Positions 1 through 8,997 of a stretch of 64,000 nt of DNA are shown piece by piece (the first letter of the stretch is position 1; each line of letters opens with the position of its first letter). The notes under the pieces are model-generated. The model was given only the letters and a program-made list of their open reading frames with translations, did not search any database and was not told the DNA's origin. Source of the DNA: Niabella ginsenosidivorans (lineage in GTDB: Bacteria; Bacteroidota; Bacteroidia; Chitinophagales; Chitinophagaceae); NCBI RefSeq assembly GCF_001654455.1, contig NZ_CP015772.1, positions 3,534,001 through 3,598,000 of the forward strand, in the 5' to 3' direction. The position numbers and the translations under genes were made by a program.

Positions 1-295
1 CCCAAATAGAACCTTTTACCCACTGGGATGCGCCATAAAGCCGGTCGTCTTTTAAAACAAATTTAAAGATGCCTTTATCCGGGTATACGATTACAGTATC
101 CTCTTTCTGGAAATAATCTTCTTCTTCCCAGCCTGCAATATCTACAATACCATTTCCATAAAACGTAAAATAATCATAAAGAGCGCTGTCTGATGTTGCT
201 TTAAAATAGCCCAGCAGCTCGTTTGTAATTTTCTGTGAGTGCCCTTTTGCCGGAATGCTCCCAAGCAGCAGCCATATCATCAACAGCTTTTTCAT
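1..295 (-). CDS. secreted protein of unknown function, C-terminus cut off by window edge
   Basis: A reading frame on the minus strand starts with ATG at 295 and stays open to the window edge (98 codons). The N-terminus MKKLLMIWLLLGSIPAKG is a typical Sec signal peptide, so the product is exported. The visible mature part is acidic and aromatic (GYFKATSDSALYDYFTFYGNG, then DEDYF-like and KDDRLYGASQW stretches) and I do not recognise its family. An in-frame upstream ATG at 346 exists, but it would place 17 polar residues before the signal peptide, so 295 is preferred. It lies downstream of pgk on the same strand, separated by the pgk terminator. Confidence 0.6.
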   Translation of the reverse strand, partial: MKKLLMIWLLLGSIPAKGHSQKITNELLGYFKATSDSALYDYFTFYGNGIVDIAGWEEEDYFQKEDTVIVYPDKGIFKFVLKDDRLYGASQWVKGSIW

Positions 296-458
296 TTTGG
301 GGATTACCGTAGTGGTCTTTGTGGTCTTGTTTATAAAATTTTCCATGGTTATTATAAATGAGCGCTAAAGATAATCAAAGAATATTTCAGGAAGTTTTTT
401 CTTTAAAATCCCGCTGGCGGCGCTGAGTTTGCAGAAGGGTGCTCTTTCCACGGGCGCA

Positions 459-495
459 AATAAAAAAGCATGAAGCCCTTTTGACTGCATGCTTT
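459..495 (-). terminator. intrinsic terminator of pgk
   Basis: Read on the minus strand, an 8-bp stem (AAAGCATG paired with CATGCTTT, 488-495 with 465-472) closes a 15-nt loop. A T-rich tract at 459-467 follows it. It begins 25 nt after the pgk stop codon. Confidence 0.6.
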
Positions 496-520
496 AATTA
501 TTTTCCGGATCTTTCCTTAA

Positions 521-1717
521 TTACTCCTGGATTGCAGCAATACCTGGTAAAACTTTTCCTTCAAAAAATTCCAGCATGGCGCCACCACCGGTAGAAACAT
601 AGCTTACTTTATCAGCAAATCCGAATTTATTTACTGCTGATACGCTATCGCCGCCGCCGACCAGTGAGAAAGCACCGTTTTGCGTGGCTTCAGCAACCGC
701 TTCCGCAATGGCTTTAGTGCCGGCCTGGAATTGAGCCATTTCAAAAACGCCCATAGGCCCATTCCATAAAATGGTTTTTGAGTTTTTGATGACGTTGCTG
801 AACTGGGCCCTTGCCTCGCCGGCAATATCCAGCCCCATCCAGCCATCCGGAATATTATTGCTTAACGCTTCAGAAACATCTGCATCCTCAGCAAACCTGT
901 CGGCAATAATGCTATCGCCGGGTAAATGGATATTGACACCTTTTATTTTTGCTTTTTCAAGAATTTCCCCGGCAGTATCCAAACGGTCTTCCTCGCAGAG
1001 GGAAGCGCCTATTTTGCCGCCCATTGCTTTATAGAATGTATACGCCATGCCGCCGCCAATGATAATGTCGGTTGCTTTTTCCATCAGGTTCTCAATGATC
1101 AGGATCTTATCGGAAACCTTTGCCCCGCCCAGGATGGCGGTAAAGGGTTTTTCACTTTGGTTCAATACCCTTTGCGCGCTGTTTACCTCATTTTCCATCA
1201 GCAGGCCGAACATCTTTTTATCTGCCGGGAAAAATTTTGCAATAACAGCGGTTGAAGCATGCGCACGATGCGCTGTTCCAAAGGCGTCGTTCACATATAC
1301 ATCGCCCAGCTTGCTTAATTTTTCGGCAAAAGCTTCATCACCTTTTTCCTCTTCTTTATAGAAGCGCAGGTTTTCCAACAGCAGCACTTCACCGGGGCGC
1401 AGCATATCTGCTGTTAAGTAAGCCTGCTCCCCTATACAATCATTGGCAAACAGTACCGTGGTACCACCTAATAACTCACTAAGATGGTTTACCAGGTGCT
1501 TTAAAGAGAATTTATCTTCCGGCCCGTTTTTAGGGCGGCCCAGATGGCTCATTAGAATTACTTTACCTCCATCTTTCAATATCTTTTGAATGGTAGGTAC
1601 TGCCGCTTTCATACGTGCGTCGGAAGTGATCTCCATCTTATCGTTCAGCGGCACATTGAAATCTACGCGTATCAGCGCTTTCTGGTCTTTGAAATTATGA
1701 TCTGAAAATTTTGACAT
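521..1717 (-). CDS. pgk: phosphoglycerate kinase
   Basis: The enzyme catalyses the reversible transfer of phosphate from 1,3-bisphosphoglycerate to ADP in cytoplasmic glycolysis. The 398-aa product has the usual family length. The N-terminal substrate motif RVDFNVPL (about residues 17-24) and LMSHLGRP (about 55-62) are present, and the C-terminal nucleotide-binding GGGDSVSAV loop is intact. The ATG at 1717 gives the expected N-terminus [20 protein letters not shown]. It lies 185 nt downstream of gap on the same strand, but a terminator and a repeat separate the two, so it probably has its own promoter. Confidence 0.97.
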   Translation of the reverse strand: MSKFSDHNFKDQKALIRVDFNVPLNDKMEITSDARMKAAVPTIQKILKDGGKVILMSHLGRPKNGPEDKFSLKHLVNHLSELLGGTTVLFANDCIGEQAYLTADMLRPGEVLLLENLRFYKEEEKGDEAFAEKLSKLGDVYVNDAFGTAHRAHASTAVIAKFFPADKKMFGLLMENEVNSAQRVLNQSEKPFTAILGGAKVSDKILIIENLMEKATDIIIGGGMAYTFYKAMGGKIGASLCEEDRLDTAGEILEKAKIKGVNIHLPGDSIIADRFAEDADVSEALSNNIPDGWMGLDIAGEARAQFSNVIKNSKTILWNGPMGVFEMAQFQAGTKAIAEAVAEATQNGAFSLVGGGDSVSAVNKFGFADKVSYVSTGGGAMLEFFEGKVLPGIAAIQE

Positions 1718-1747
1718 TATTAAAGAATTTGAGGTTTCAGATTTGAG

Positions 1748-1840
1748 TCCCGATGGCTATCGGGATGAGCTTGAATCAAATGGATGCCACATGCACAGCA
1801 GTACAACTGAGCGTAGCAACAAGGATGCCCTCTGTACTGC
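1748..1840. repeat. intergenic dyad element between gap and pgk
   Basis: Two inverted repeats lie in tandem. The first is TCCCGAT-ggct-ATCGGGA at 1748-1765. The second is GCAGTACA near 1797-1804 paired with TGTACTGC at 1833-1840 across about 28 nt. No T-run follows either stem, so neither looks like a terminator. The layout resembles dispersed intergenic repeats of Bacteroidota, but I cannot count copies outside this window. Confidence 0.4.
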
Positions 1841-1850
1841 AGCCCGTCCA

Positions 1851-1882
1851 ATAAAAAGAAAAAGCGGAACGAGGTGTTCCGC
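1851..1882 (-). terminator. intrinsic terminator of gap
   Basis: On the minus strand GCGGAAC and GTTCCGC (1864-1882) form a 7-bp stem with a 5-nt loop. A T-rich tract opposite the A-run at 1851-1863 follows. The stem starts 20 nt past the gap stop codon. Confidence 0.75.
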
Positions 1883-1902
1883 CTTAGTTCTTTATTACCG
1901 GA

Positions 1903-2916
1903 TTACTTGCTGATCAGTTTAGCAAAGTAGTCTACTGTACGTACCAGCTGAGATACGTAGCTCATTTCATTATCATACCAGGAAACAGTACGTACAATGT
2001 GCTTGTCTCCTACGTTCATTACTTTTGTTAATGTGGCGTCAAATAAAGAGCCATAGTGCGTGCCGATCACATCGCTGCTCACGATCTCATCTTCATTATA
2101 ACCAAAGCTTTCATTGGCAGCTGCTTTCATTGCTGCATTGATCTCCTCGGCTGTGGTTGCTTTTTTCAGGATAACATTCAGCTCGGTAATAGAACCGGTG
2201 ATGGTAGGAACCCGCTGTGCACTTCCATCCAGTTTACCTTTTAAGTTGGGCAGTACCAATCCGATTGCCTTTGCAGCACCGGTGCTGTTGGGTACGATAT
2301 TAGCTGCGGCGGCTCTTGCCCTTCTCAGATCGCCTTTTGCATGCGGAGCATCCAAAGTATTCTGATCATTGGTATAAGCGTGAATGGTAGTCATAATACC
2401 CAGTTCGATGCCAAATGTGTCATCCAGTACTTTTGCCATTGGCGCCAGACAGTTGGTTGTACAGGAAGCACAGCTGATCACTGTTTCGCTGCCATCCAGG
2501 ATATTGTGGTTCACATTGAATACAACGGTTTTCAGGTCGCCGGTTGCGGGAGCAGAAATAACCACTCTTTTTGCACCAGCTGTTAAATGTGCTTCTGCTT
2601 TTGCTTTATCGGTAAAGAAACCAGTGCATTCCAGCACAACATCTACATCATGATCTTTCCAGGGAATTTGGGAAGGATCTTTTTGTGCATATATTTTTAC
2701 TTCATGACCATCTACGATGATTGAGTTTTCGGTGCTTTTAACATCTTGATGAAAGCCTCCCTGGGCGGAGTCATATTTTAACAGGTGCGCTAATACTTTT
2801 GGGCTTGTCAAATCATTGATGGCAACAACATCGATACCCTGTTGATTGTAGATTTGACGATAAGCCAAACGGCCAATTCTTCCGAAGCCGTTAATGGCTA
2901 CTTTTACTGTACTCAT
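1903..2916 (-). CDS. gap: glyceraldehyde-3-phosphate dehydrogenase, type I
   Basis: The enzyme oxidises glyceraldehyde 3-phosphate to 1,3-bisphosphoglycerate with NAD and phosphate, the step before Pgk. The 337-aa length is normal for the family. The N-terminal Rossmann motif INGFGRIGR (residues 8-16) and the catalytic SCTTN block with Cys152 are intact. WYDNEMSY near the C-terminus is also conserved. ATG at 2916 sits in an A-rich context typical of this phylum. A good terminator follows, so it is probably monocistronic although pgk is next on the same strand. Confidence 0.97.
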   Translation of the reverse strand: MSTVKVAINGFGRIGRLAYRQIYNQQGIDVVAINDLTSPKVLAHLLKYDSAQGGFHQDVKSTENSIIVDGHEVKIYAQKDPSQIPWKDHDVDVVLECTGFFTDKAKAEAHLTAGAKRVVISAPATGDLKTVVFNVNHNILDGSETVISCASCTTNCLAPMAKVLDDTFGIELGIMTTIHAYTNDQNTLDAPHAKGDLRRARAAAANIVPNSTGAAKAIGLVLPNLKGKLDGSAQRVPTITGSITELNVILKKATTAEEINAAMKAAANESFGYNEDEIVSSDVIGTHYGSLFDATLTKVMNVGDKHIVRTVSWYDNEMSYVSQLVRTVDYFAKLISK

Positions 2917-2962
2917 AGTTGTGTAAATAAATTTAGTTAAGTAAGAACTTTTTTTGGAGGCG

Positions 2963-2970
2963 TAAAGTTA
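2963..2970 (-). promoter_or_regulatory. possible -7 element of the gap promoter
   Basis: Read on the minus strand the octamer is TAACTTTA, one mismatch from the Bacteroidota -7 consensus TAnnTTTG. It lies about 46 nt upstream of the gap start codon. No convincing -33 TTTG was found at the proper distance, so this is tentative. Confidence 0.3.
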
Positions 2971-3052
2971 CAGTATTTTGTATGGAATACATATTAAAGA
3001 ATTTCAATTTTTCCGGGATTTTTATTAAAAACAAATTATTTTTTAAAATTTA

Positions 3053-3085
3053 TTTGGCGAAAAGATAGCGTACAATTATCTTTGC
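3053..3085 (+). promoter_or_regulatory. Bacteroidota-type promoter of tRNA-Glu
   Basis: TTTG at 3053-3056 and TATCTTTG at 3078-3085 match the -33 TTTG and -7 TAnnTTTG consensus, with 21 nt between them. The tRNA begins 20 nt after the -7 box. Confidence 0.6.
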
Positions 3086-3105
3086 ACTCCCAAAAAACGG
3101 GTATG

Positions 3106-3177
3106 CCGCGTTGGTCAAGGGGTTAAGACGCATCCCTTTCACGGATGAATCACGGGTTCGATTCCCGTACGCGGTAC
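3106..3177 (+). tRNA. tRNA-Glu (anticodon TTC)
   Basis: The cloverleaf folds fully. The acceptor arm is GCCGCGT with ACGCGGT (G-U first pair), and the anticodon stem is CATCC/GGATG (3132-3136 with 3144-3148). The loop CTTTCAC carries anticodon TTC at 3139-3141, and the T arm is ACGGG-TTCGATT-CCCGT. The discriminator is A3177. The CCA end is not encoded. A promoter and a terminator flank it, so it is a single-gene unit. Confidence 0.95.
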
Positions 3178-3214
3178 AAACTTTTTCCATAGTCGGAAAA
3201 ACTAACAGAAATTG

Positions 3215-3245
3215 GGGCTGACCTTTTTGGTCAGCCCTTTTCTTT
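3215..3245 (+). terminator. intrinsic terminator after tRNA-Glu, possibly also the edge of the IS element
   Basis: A 9-bp stem GGGCTGACC/GGTCAGCCC (3215-3237) closes a TTTTT loop and is followed by TTTTCTTT. A second overlapping dyad (AGCCCTTTT at 3233-3241 with AAAAGGGCT at 3251-3259) runs toward the transposase start. The hairpin could therefore have come with the IS element rather than with the tRNA. Confidence 0.6.
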
Positions 3246-3293
3246 GTGAGAAAAGGGCTGAGTTGTAATTTTAGTTACCACACAAAAATTACA

Positions 3294-4562
3294 ATGGCTA
3301 AAGTAAAAACTTCTGTAGTATTTAAGCAATATAGTCCCCAACAAAATTTATTGCTGCCTCCATATTTGGAAGAGTTAATTGGCAAAGGTCACCTGGTGCG
3401 AGTGGTTAATGAGGTAGTTGAGTTAATGGATATCAGCGATTTAATTAATTTGTACAAGGGTGGCGGCACCAGTAGCTATCATTCCCGGATGTTGCTAAAA
3501 GTATTATTGTATGCTTATTGCGTTAAGATCTATACGGGCCGCAAAATAGCTAAAGCCCTGAACCATGACATTCATTTTATGTGGCTTTCAGCTATGAGCC
3601 GTCCTGATTTTCGTACTATTAATAACTTTCGCAGCAGCAAAGCCAAACAGGTAATAGAAGCATTGTTTAAAGAGCTGTTGGAGTTTTTGGTAGCTCATCA
3701 GTATATTAAACTGGAAAATTATTTTTGTGATGGAACAACATTGCGTGCAGATGCCAATCAACACAAAATGGTATGGAAGAAAAATGCAGAGCGGTATGGT
3801 CTGAAGGCTATAGAAAAATGTCAGGAGTTGTTTAAGCAAATAGATGAGCTGAACCAGCAGGAAGATAAAGCCTATGGGCAAGCTGATCTGGAAGAGCATG
3901 AACAAGCCGTTACCGTGAGCCGGGAAGCAATAGCCCAAAAAGTAGCTACCCTCAACGATGTCATCCGCAATACTGTTGTAAAGAGCAAACGACGCAGGGC
4001 CACCACACTGAAAAAGAAGTTAAAAGATGCTAAAGGCAAGATAAAAAAGTATAACAATCAGATTCACAAAGCCGGTAACCGTAGTGGTTACAATAAAACC
4101 GATACCGATGCCACAGCCATGATGATGAAAAATAAGGCAGAAGTACTGCCGGCCTACAACGTACGGGCAGGTAGCGAGGATCAGTTTATTACCGGCGTGA
4201 GCGTTCATCAATCGACCAATGATGGAGCCTGCTTTAATGATCACCTGCACACCATAGCCAACCAACAACCTTGCAAACCTGACAGGATTATCGCCGACAG
4301 CATCTTTGGTACCGAGCAGAATTATGAACTGCTACAACAAAATGAAATAGCCAACTATATGAAGTTCCCGCTGTATCATAAAGAACAAACCAAAGCGTAT
4401 CAGCAAAATTCTTTTCTGAGGGACAACTTTGTTTATGATATACTCACAGACACTTATAGCTGCCCCAATAAGCAGCTGCTTATTTTTAAAGGCAAACACC
4501 AACAAACGCATAAACGCACAGGTTACAGATCAGAGGTAAAAGTCTACGAATGTAATAATTGA
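3294..4562 (+). pseudogene. IS1182-family transposase, C-terminally truncated
   Basis: The N-terminal half matches IS1182-type transposases with a DUF772 domain (LPPYLEELIGKGHLVRVVNEVV, then SRPDFRTINNFR). DDE-fold Asp positions are recognisable in YFCDGTTLRADAN and in ADSIFGTEQNY. The frame stops at YECNN, where intact relatives continue into a Cys-rich stretch and the catalytic Glu region. Only 422 of the usual 480-530 residues are present. A few plausible codons (VKGHLSK) continue in another frame after 4563, and then homology is lost. I chose ATG at 3294, giving MAKVKTSVVFKQYSPQQ. Loss of the third catalytic acidic residue means it should not be able to transpose. Confidence 0.75.
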
Positions 4563-4653
4563 TGGTTAAAGGCCATTTAAGCAAAACAATACAGCGTTCG
4601 TCGACAAAAACCGTCATACGTCTGCTAACAAAAGAAGTATAAAGAACCAAACC

Positions 4654-4661
4654 TAACTTTG
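4654..4661 (+). promoter_or_regulatory. probable -7 element for the LytS/LytTR pair
   Basis: TAACTTTG matches the Bacteroidota -7 consensus exactly. It lies 23 nt upstream of the kinase start. No clear TTTG -33 box was found, and the segment upstream is decayed IS sequence. Confidence 0.45.
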
Positions 4662-4684
4662 TAGTTACATAAAAGGCTACTTAT

Positions 4685-5761
4685 TTGACAATAAAATACC
4701 CAATATTAAAACATTGGTTCTATTGGCTGCTTTCTTTTGGCCTGCTGTCAGTTATTTACGGAACGGCTTATGACAGCTATGAACTGGGCGCAAAAGTAAT
4801 CCTGATGCTGCTGCCCGTGCACATGTTCTATTTCTACCTTATTACCTATTGGGTGCTGCCACGGTTCTTCTTCCGTGACAAATACGTTAAAACTTTTTTG
4901 CTGTTGCTGCTGTTGTTACCTGTGATTGCGGTACTGTACAGGCTGGATGAAATTTTCATATCCAACCCCTACATTTTTCATTATTACACAACCCGGCATA
5001 TAAAAGTGGATTGGCCCGAAATGAACCAATCATGGTTTAAGCAGTTGTTGCGCCCGCTGGATTTTGCCAACGCCATTGAACGCACCAACACAGTGGTGTG
5101 GATTTGCGTAACACTCAGGTTTTTCATCTTATGGAACGAGCGAAAACAAGCGGTGCTACAGGCCGAGCTTAACTTTTTAAAAGGGCAATTGCACCCTCAT
5201 TTTCTCTTCAACTCGCTGAATAACCTGTACGCGCTTTCTTTGGACAACGCACCCCAAACGCCCGGCATTATCCTGGGCCTCTCCAATATACTGCGGTATG
5301 TGCTTTACGAGTGCACGGCAGAACGGGTATTGCTGAAACGGGACATTGAAGTGCTGAACGACTATATTGAACTGGAAAAGCTTCGTTATGAAGACCGGCT
5401 GGAGCTGAATGTAAACATCAATGACCAGGTAGGCAATGCGAAAATAGCGCCGCTGCTGATGCTTCCTCTTGTTGAGAACGCCTTTAAACATGGAGCTGCG
5501 GAAACCACCGATATGCCGTGGATCAATATTGAATTATATGTTACCGGAGACAACCTGGCTTTCAAGATTTCTAACAGCAAACCCGAACAGCCGGATACAA
5601 ACAGTTCCGGCCAAAAGGTTAACGGGGAGATAGGGTTGCTTAATTTACGCAAACGGTTAGAGCTGTTATATCCCGGCAAACATTCGTTCCGGTATTTTGA
5701 TGAGAGCGACTGCTTCATTGCCGAACTGAATGTTCAACTGTCTTCAAACAATAAAAAATAA
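4685..5761 (+). CDS. LytS-type sensor histidine kinase (His_kinase PF06580 family)
   Basis: This is a membrane-bound sensor kinase. Four hydrophobic segments are seen at about residues 12-27, 37-58, 69-86 and 136-150, followed by a cytoplasmic kinase module. The phosphoacceptor block QLHPHFLFNSLNN puts the likely histidine at 172. PLVENAFKHG is the N box of the ATP-binding domain. The frame begins with TTG at 4685 (MTIKYPILKHWFYW), and no in-frame ATG is available upstream. The response regulator follows after 3 nt, so the pair is surely co-transcribed. The signal it senses cannot be read from the sequence. Confidence 0.9.
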   Translation: MTIKYPILKHWFYWLLSFGLLSVIYGTAYDSYELGAKVILMLLPVHMFYFYLITYWVLPRFFFRDKYVKTFLLLLLLLPVIAVLYRLDEIFISNPYIFHYYTTRHIKVDWPEMNQSWFKQLLRPLDFANAIERTNTVVWICVTLRFFILWNERKQAVLQAELNFLKGQLHPHFLFNSLNNLYALSLDNAPQTPGIILGLSNILRYVLYECTAERVLLKRDIEVLNDYIELEKLRYEDRLELNVNINDQVGNAKIAPLLMLPLVENAFKHGAAETTDMPWINIELYVTGDNLAFKISNSKPEQPDTNSSGQKVNGEIGLLNLRKRLELLYPGKHSFRYFDESDCFIAELNVQLSSNNKK

Positions 5762-5764
5762 GAG

Positions 5765-6505
5765 ATGAAGATACGCACACTGATAGTGGATGATGAGCCT
5801 CATGCCATGGAGATTATAAGAAGGTACGCTGCGCATATTCCCGAAATAGAAATTGTGGGAACCTGTAGTAACGCCATAGAAGCTTTTCAAACCATTCAGC
5901 ATAATAACATTGACCTCGTATTCCTCGATATTAAAATGCCCCGTCTTTTGGGTACCGACCTGGTGCGCAGCCTGAAAACGCCGCCGCTGATTATTTTCAC
6001 TACTGCTTACCAGGAGTACGCCATAGAAGGGTTTGATCTTAATGCGATTGACTACCTGCTAAAACCCATTCCACTGAAACGCTTTCTCCAGGCTATTGAT
6101 AAAGTGATGCACTTTCTTAACGGCGACGGTAAAAGAGGGGCGGCACAGCAGGACGCGGAAGCCCCGGCGCAACAGGCACCCGACCATTTCTTATACCTGC
6201 GCATAGAACGGCGCTTAATAAAAGTGAACACAAGAGATATTTTATGGATCGAGAGTATAAAGGATTATATTAAAGTGGTTACAAAGGATAAGATATTCCA
6301 GACAAAGCAAAAGATAAGCGTAACAGAAAAACTGCTGCCAACCGGTGAATTTATGCGCATTCACCGTTCGTTTATTATTCCCTTAAATAAAATGGAAGGG
6401 TATCATCCCAATCACCTTCTCGTTGCCGGAAATGTAATCCCCATCGGGCGCAATTACAAGCAGGTTTGCGCTGAGAAGTTCAATCCCGGAACAGAAATAT
6501 TATAG
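5765..6505 (+). CDS. LytTR-family response regulator
   Basis: The receiver domain occupies about residues 1-120, with the acidic pair D9/D10, phosphoacceptor D55 in VFLDIKMP, T79/T80 and K100 in DYLLKPI. The C-terminal part (about 140-240) is a LytTR DNA-binding domain, seen in WIESIKDYIKVV and MRIHRSFIIPL. It is the partner of the kinase 3 nt upstream. LytTR regulators bind short direct repeats at target promoters, but no target is evident here. No terminator is visible after the gene, and decayed DNA follows. Confidence 0.93.
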   Translation: MKIRTLIVDDEPHAMEIIRRYAAHIPEIEIVGTCSNAIEAFQTIQHNNIDLVFLDIKMPRLLGTDLVRSLKTPPLIIFTTAYQEYAIEGFDLNAIDYLLKPIPLKRFLQAIDKVMHFLNGDGKRGAAQQDAEAPAQQAPDHFLYLRIERRLIKVNTRDILWIESIKDYIKVVTKDKIFQTKQKISVTEKLLPTGEFMRIHRSFIIPLNKMEGYHPNHLLVAGNVIPIGRNYKQVCAEKFNPGTEIL

Positions 6506-6686
6506 GTAATGATACATAATATTGAAGCCGGCTAAAAGGTTCGGTCTAAAGATATGCGACTAAGATTCAAAGGCACAAAGCCTTGGTCTTCAGGGTTTGA
6601 TTTTCTTCGTGGCAAAATATTATACGAAACGGATTTTATTTTAAACGAAGTCCGGTTTATCGGAAGCCCTGCCTGCCCAGGCAAGG

Positions 6687-6939
6687 CTATGGATATCCAA
6701 TCGGTATTACCGGCAGTGCGCCACATATGGCCGTGTACTGGTCGTTATTGATTGTCCAGCCTTTTTCGCTGATCAGCTTCTTGATTAAAAGCGGGTTTAC
6801 GATTCCGGGCGAGTCTTCTTTTTATAAAATATGTGCTTTTTATAACCCGCATTCGTCAATAAAACCCTGCATATAACGATGAAAGCTTATATACATCGCT
6901 GCTGTTTGTATGGGTGTTGAAATAGCGCCAATCTTGCAT
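6687..6939 (-). pseudogene. decayed protein-coding remnant, family unknown
   Basis: On the minus strand coding-like fragments lie in shifting frames. MQDWRYFNTHTNSSDVYKLS begins at 6939. A short lysine/tyrosine-rich stretch follows in the same frame after a stop. The segment SPGIVNPLLIKKLISEKGW and then NDQYTAICGALPVIPIGYP ends at a stop at 6687-6689 in another frame. Joined together they would make a plausible 80-90 residue C-terminal region with two or more frameshifts. I do not recognise the family. The whole gap 6506-6998 holds nothing else that I can support. Confidence 0.4.
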
Positions 6940-6998
6940 TTTATCAGTGAAAAAGAGTAAGTCGCACACTTTTTTTTAAAAAAATAAAATAATAGATT

Positions 6999-7358
6999 AT
7001 GAAAAGTATTTTTATTATCGCTTGCACGCTAATACTGTTCGCGGGTGGCCTGAAAGCCGCGTCCCAAGCTCCTTGCAAAGAAAAAAAAAACAACTCCTGG
7101 GTTACCGAAACCGGCCCGCGCACCAATCCCTACACCATCATCCGTTTGTACGATGAGCAGCACAAGCAACTCCTTGAAATTGTAATGAACGGCTACAGGT
7201 TAAAGACGAACCCGGCCATGATTAAAAGATTAAGCCGCCTTGCTAAAGCAGCTAATGCGGATGATATAGCCTTCATCGCAGGCATATTGCGCATCAGCGA
7301 ATGCCGGGTATCCGCTGTAAAAAAAGCCGGTGCACAACAAGGGTATTGTAAAAATTAA
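6999..7358 (+). CDS. small secreted protein of unknown function
   Basis: The 119-aa product starts with a clear Sec signal peptide (MKSIFIIACTLILFAGGLKA, cleavage near residue 22). The mature part is basic and mostly helical in character (QHKQLLEIVMNGYRLKTNP, then IKRLSRLAKAANADDIAFI) and carries three cysteines. I do not recognise a domain. The ATG at 6999 follows an A-rich stretch typical of translation starts in this group. The next gene starts 104 nt downstream on the same strand. Confidence 0.6.
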   Translation: MKSIFIIACTLILFAGGLKAASQAPCKEKKNNSWVTETGPRTNPYTIIRLYDEQHKQLLEIVMNGYRLKTNPAMIKRLSRLAKAANADDIAFIAGILRISECRVSAVKKAGAQQGYCKN

Positions 7359-7462
7359 ATAAATCATAAAAATCAAGCTAACAGGCAATGCGCATGGGTG
7401 TCGGTTGGTGAATTGATGAAAACTATAGTCTGGCAATAACAGAATGAAAACAAAAATCAAAC

Positions 7463-7888
7463 ATGAAAAAATCAGTAACCATTATCAGTTGTATCTGCAT
7501 AGGAATATTTTCACTAAGCGTGTTATATATCTCCATTTTAGCCTGGGCAAATCCCGGAGCTGTAATGAAATTTGTGGAAGTCGAACTAAATAATAATGAC
7601 GCCCTGAGTTCCATACGCGGTGTATATGGTGGTGTGGGCTTCTTTTTGATAGGTGTAGCCTTAATTATATCCATCCGAAATCTGCAACACGGCTTGCTTT
7701 TCTTTACGGCTTTTTGGCTAATGTATGCTGTTTGCAGATTGCTCACCATATATATTGACGGGCCTTTGGGAGCATTTGGAAATACCTGGTTGAAAATCGA
7801 GCTAACCTTTGGCCTGCTGAGTTGGGTATTGTACCTGTTACGTAGATATGTTTTGAAAATAAAGATAACTCGTTTTGCTAATGTATAA
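7463..7888 (+). CDS. DUF4345 domain-containing membrane protein
   Basis: The 141-aa product has four predicted membrane helices, at about residues 5-28, 52-70, 75-95 and 108-128. The pattern VRGVYGGVGFFLIGVAL-like (here SIRGVYGGVGFFLIG) and the short cytoplasmic ends fit the DUF4345 family of small four-helix membrane proteins. No function is established for that family. A cytochrome c gene follows 134 nt downstream, but I see no direct link. Confidence 0.7.
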   Translation: MKKSVTIISCICIGIFSLSVLYISILAWANPGAVMKFVEVELNNNDALSSIRGVYGGVGFFLIGVALIISIRNLQHGLLFFTAFWLMYAVCRLLTIYIDGPLGAFGNTWLKIELTFGLLSWVLYLLRRYVLKIKITRFANV

Positions 7889-8022
7889 GCTTGCCCTTTT
7901 TGTGACAACAATAAAAAATATTAAATAAATGAAACGCCCATGTTAAAATAATTTTTCCATAAACAGGGGGATGTATATAGGGCGTTCCATGAGACCACTG
8001 GGAAAAATTAAAAAATAAACGA

Positions 8023-8997
8023 ATGAAATTATTAAAAGTTTCAGGCCTGATTATCGGCATTGTTATTCTGTTGGTTTTAAGCAGTGGCCTGTACATCAAT
8101 TTCGCTAAACCTGATGTAGGAGCCGCTCCTGACATAAAAGTTAGCATGGATAGTAGCAGCATTGAAAGGGGAAAATACTTAGCGACAAATGTTGCAGTAT
8201 GTATGGACTGCCATAGCCAGCGCGATTGGACTTTATTTAGCGGTCCGGTTTCGAAGGATAAAGAAGGAATTGGTGGAGAAAAGTTTGGTTCAGAGGCCGG
8301 TTTTCCCGGTAATATCTATTCTACTAATCTTACACCCTATCAACTATCTTCCTGGACGGATGGCGAAATCTATCGTGCAATAACCAGTGGTGTGAGCAAA
8401 AACGGTCGGGCGCTATTTCCGGTAATGGGCTATCATCGTTTTGGGCAGATGGATAAAGAAGATGTTTATAACATCATCGCTTATTTACGAACCTTGCGGT
8501 CTATACCTAATGATGTTCCTGAAACCGAACTGGATTTCCCTGTAAGCCTGCTGAACAAATTATCTCCAACGCCAGCCACACACCAAACAAGACCGCCAGT
8601 GAGCGATACCGTTCGATACGGGGCTTATTTAGTTAATGCCGCCGGCTGTGTAGACTGTCATAGCAGGCAGGAAAAAGGGAAGATTGTTCCCGGCAGTGAG
8701 TTTGGCGGCGGTATGGAATTTCGCCAGCCCGCAGGTATCATCCGTGCGCCGAATATTACCATGCACCGCGAAACGGGAATAGGTGCCTGGACGGAGGAAC
8801 TTTTTGTAAACCGATTCAAAGGGTATGCCGATAGTGGTTATCATCCTAAGACATTGTCGAAAGGAGATCTTAATTCACCCATGCCCTGGACAATGTATGC
8901 AGGCATGAGCCGGGAAGACCTGCAGGCCATCTACGCCTATCTGAAAACTGTAAAACCAAAAGTATCACCCGTTCAAATAAGAAATTATGAACAATAG
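8023..8997 (+). CDS. dihaem c-type cytochrome, membrane anchored
   Basis: Two CXXCH haem sites are present, CMDCH (Cys60-His64) and CVDCH (Cys209-His213), each at the start of a cytochrome c domain. Candidate axial Met ligands are Met135 and the Met-rich end near WTMYAGM. One N-terminal hydrophobic helix (residues 6-27) lacks an obvious cleavage site and probably anchors the protein on the periplasmic side. The arrangement resembles cytochrome subunits of periplasmic sugar or alcohol dehydrogenases, but no dehydrogenase gene is adjacent. The stop codon overlaps the next gene by 11 nt, which implies translational coupling. Confidence 0.88.
   Translation: MKLLKVSGLIIGIVILLVLSSGLYINFAKPDVGAAPDIKVSMDSSSIERGKYLATNVAVCMDCHSQRDWTLFSGPVSKDKEGIGGEKFGSEAGFPGNIYSTNLTPYQLSSWTDGEIYRAITSGVSKNGRALFPVMGYHRFGQMDKEDVYNIIAYLRTLRSIPNDVPETELDFPVSLLNKLSPTPATHQTRPPVSDTVRYGAYLVNAAGCVDCHSRQEKGKIVPGSEFGGGMEFRQPAGIIRAPNITMHRETGIGAWTEELFVNRFKGYADSGYHPKTLSKGDLNSPMPWTMYAGMSREDLQAIYAYLKTVKPKVSPVQIRNYEQ

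Noticed and set aside
771-1482. Several plus-strand open frames opposite pgk
   Set aside because: They are shadows of the pgk gene, with no motif or start context.
3106-3177. tRNA-Glu as an integration site for a mobile element
   Set aside because: There is no integrase, no repeated tRNA 3' end and no island structure. The IS1182 remnant next to it does not target tRNA genes.
3588-4268. Minus-strand frames inside the transposase
   Set aside because: They mirror the transposase codons, with no signal of real protein.
6554-6751. Plus-strand 65-aa frame
   Set aside because: It is opposite the decayed minus-strand gene and has no recognisable features.
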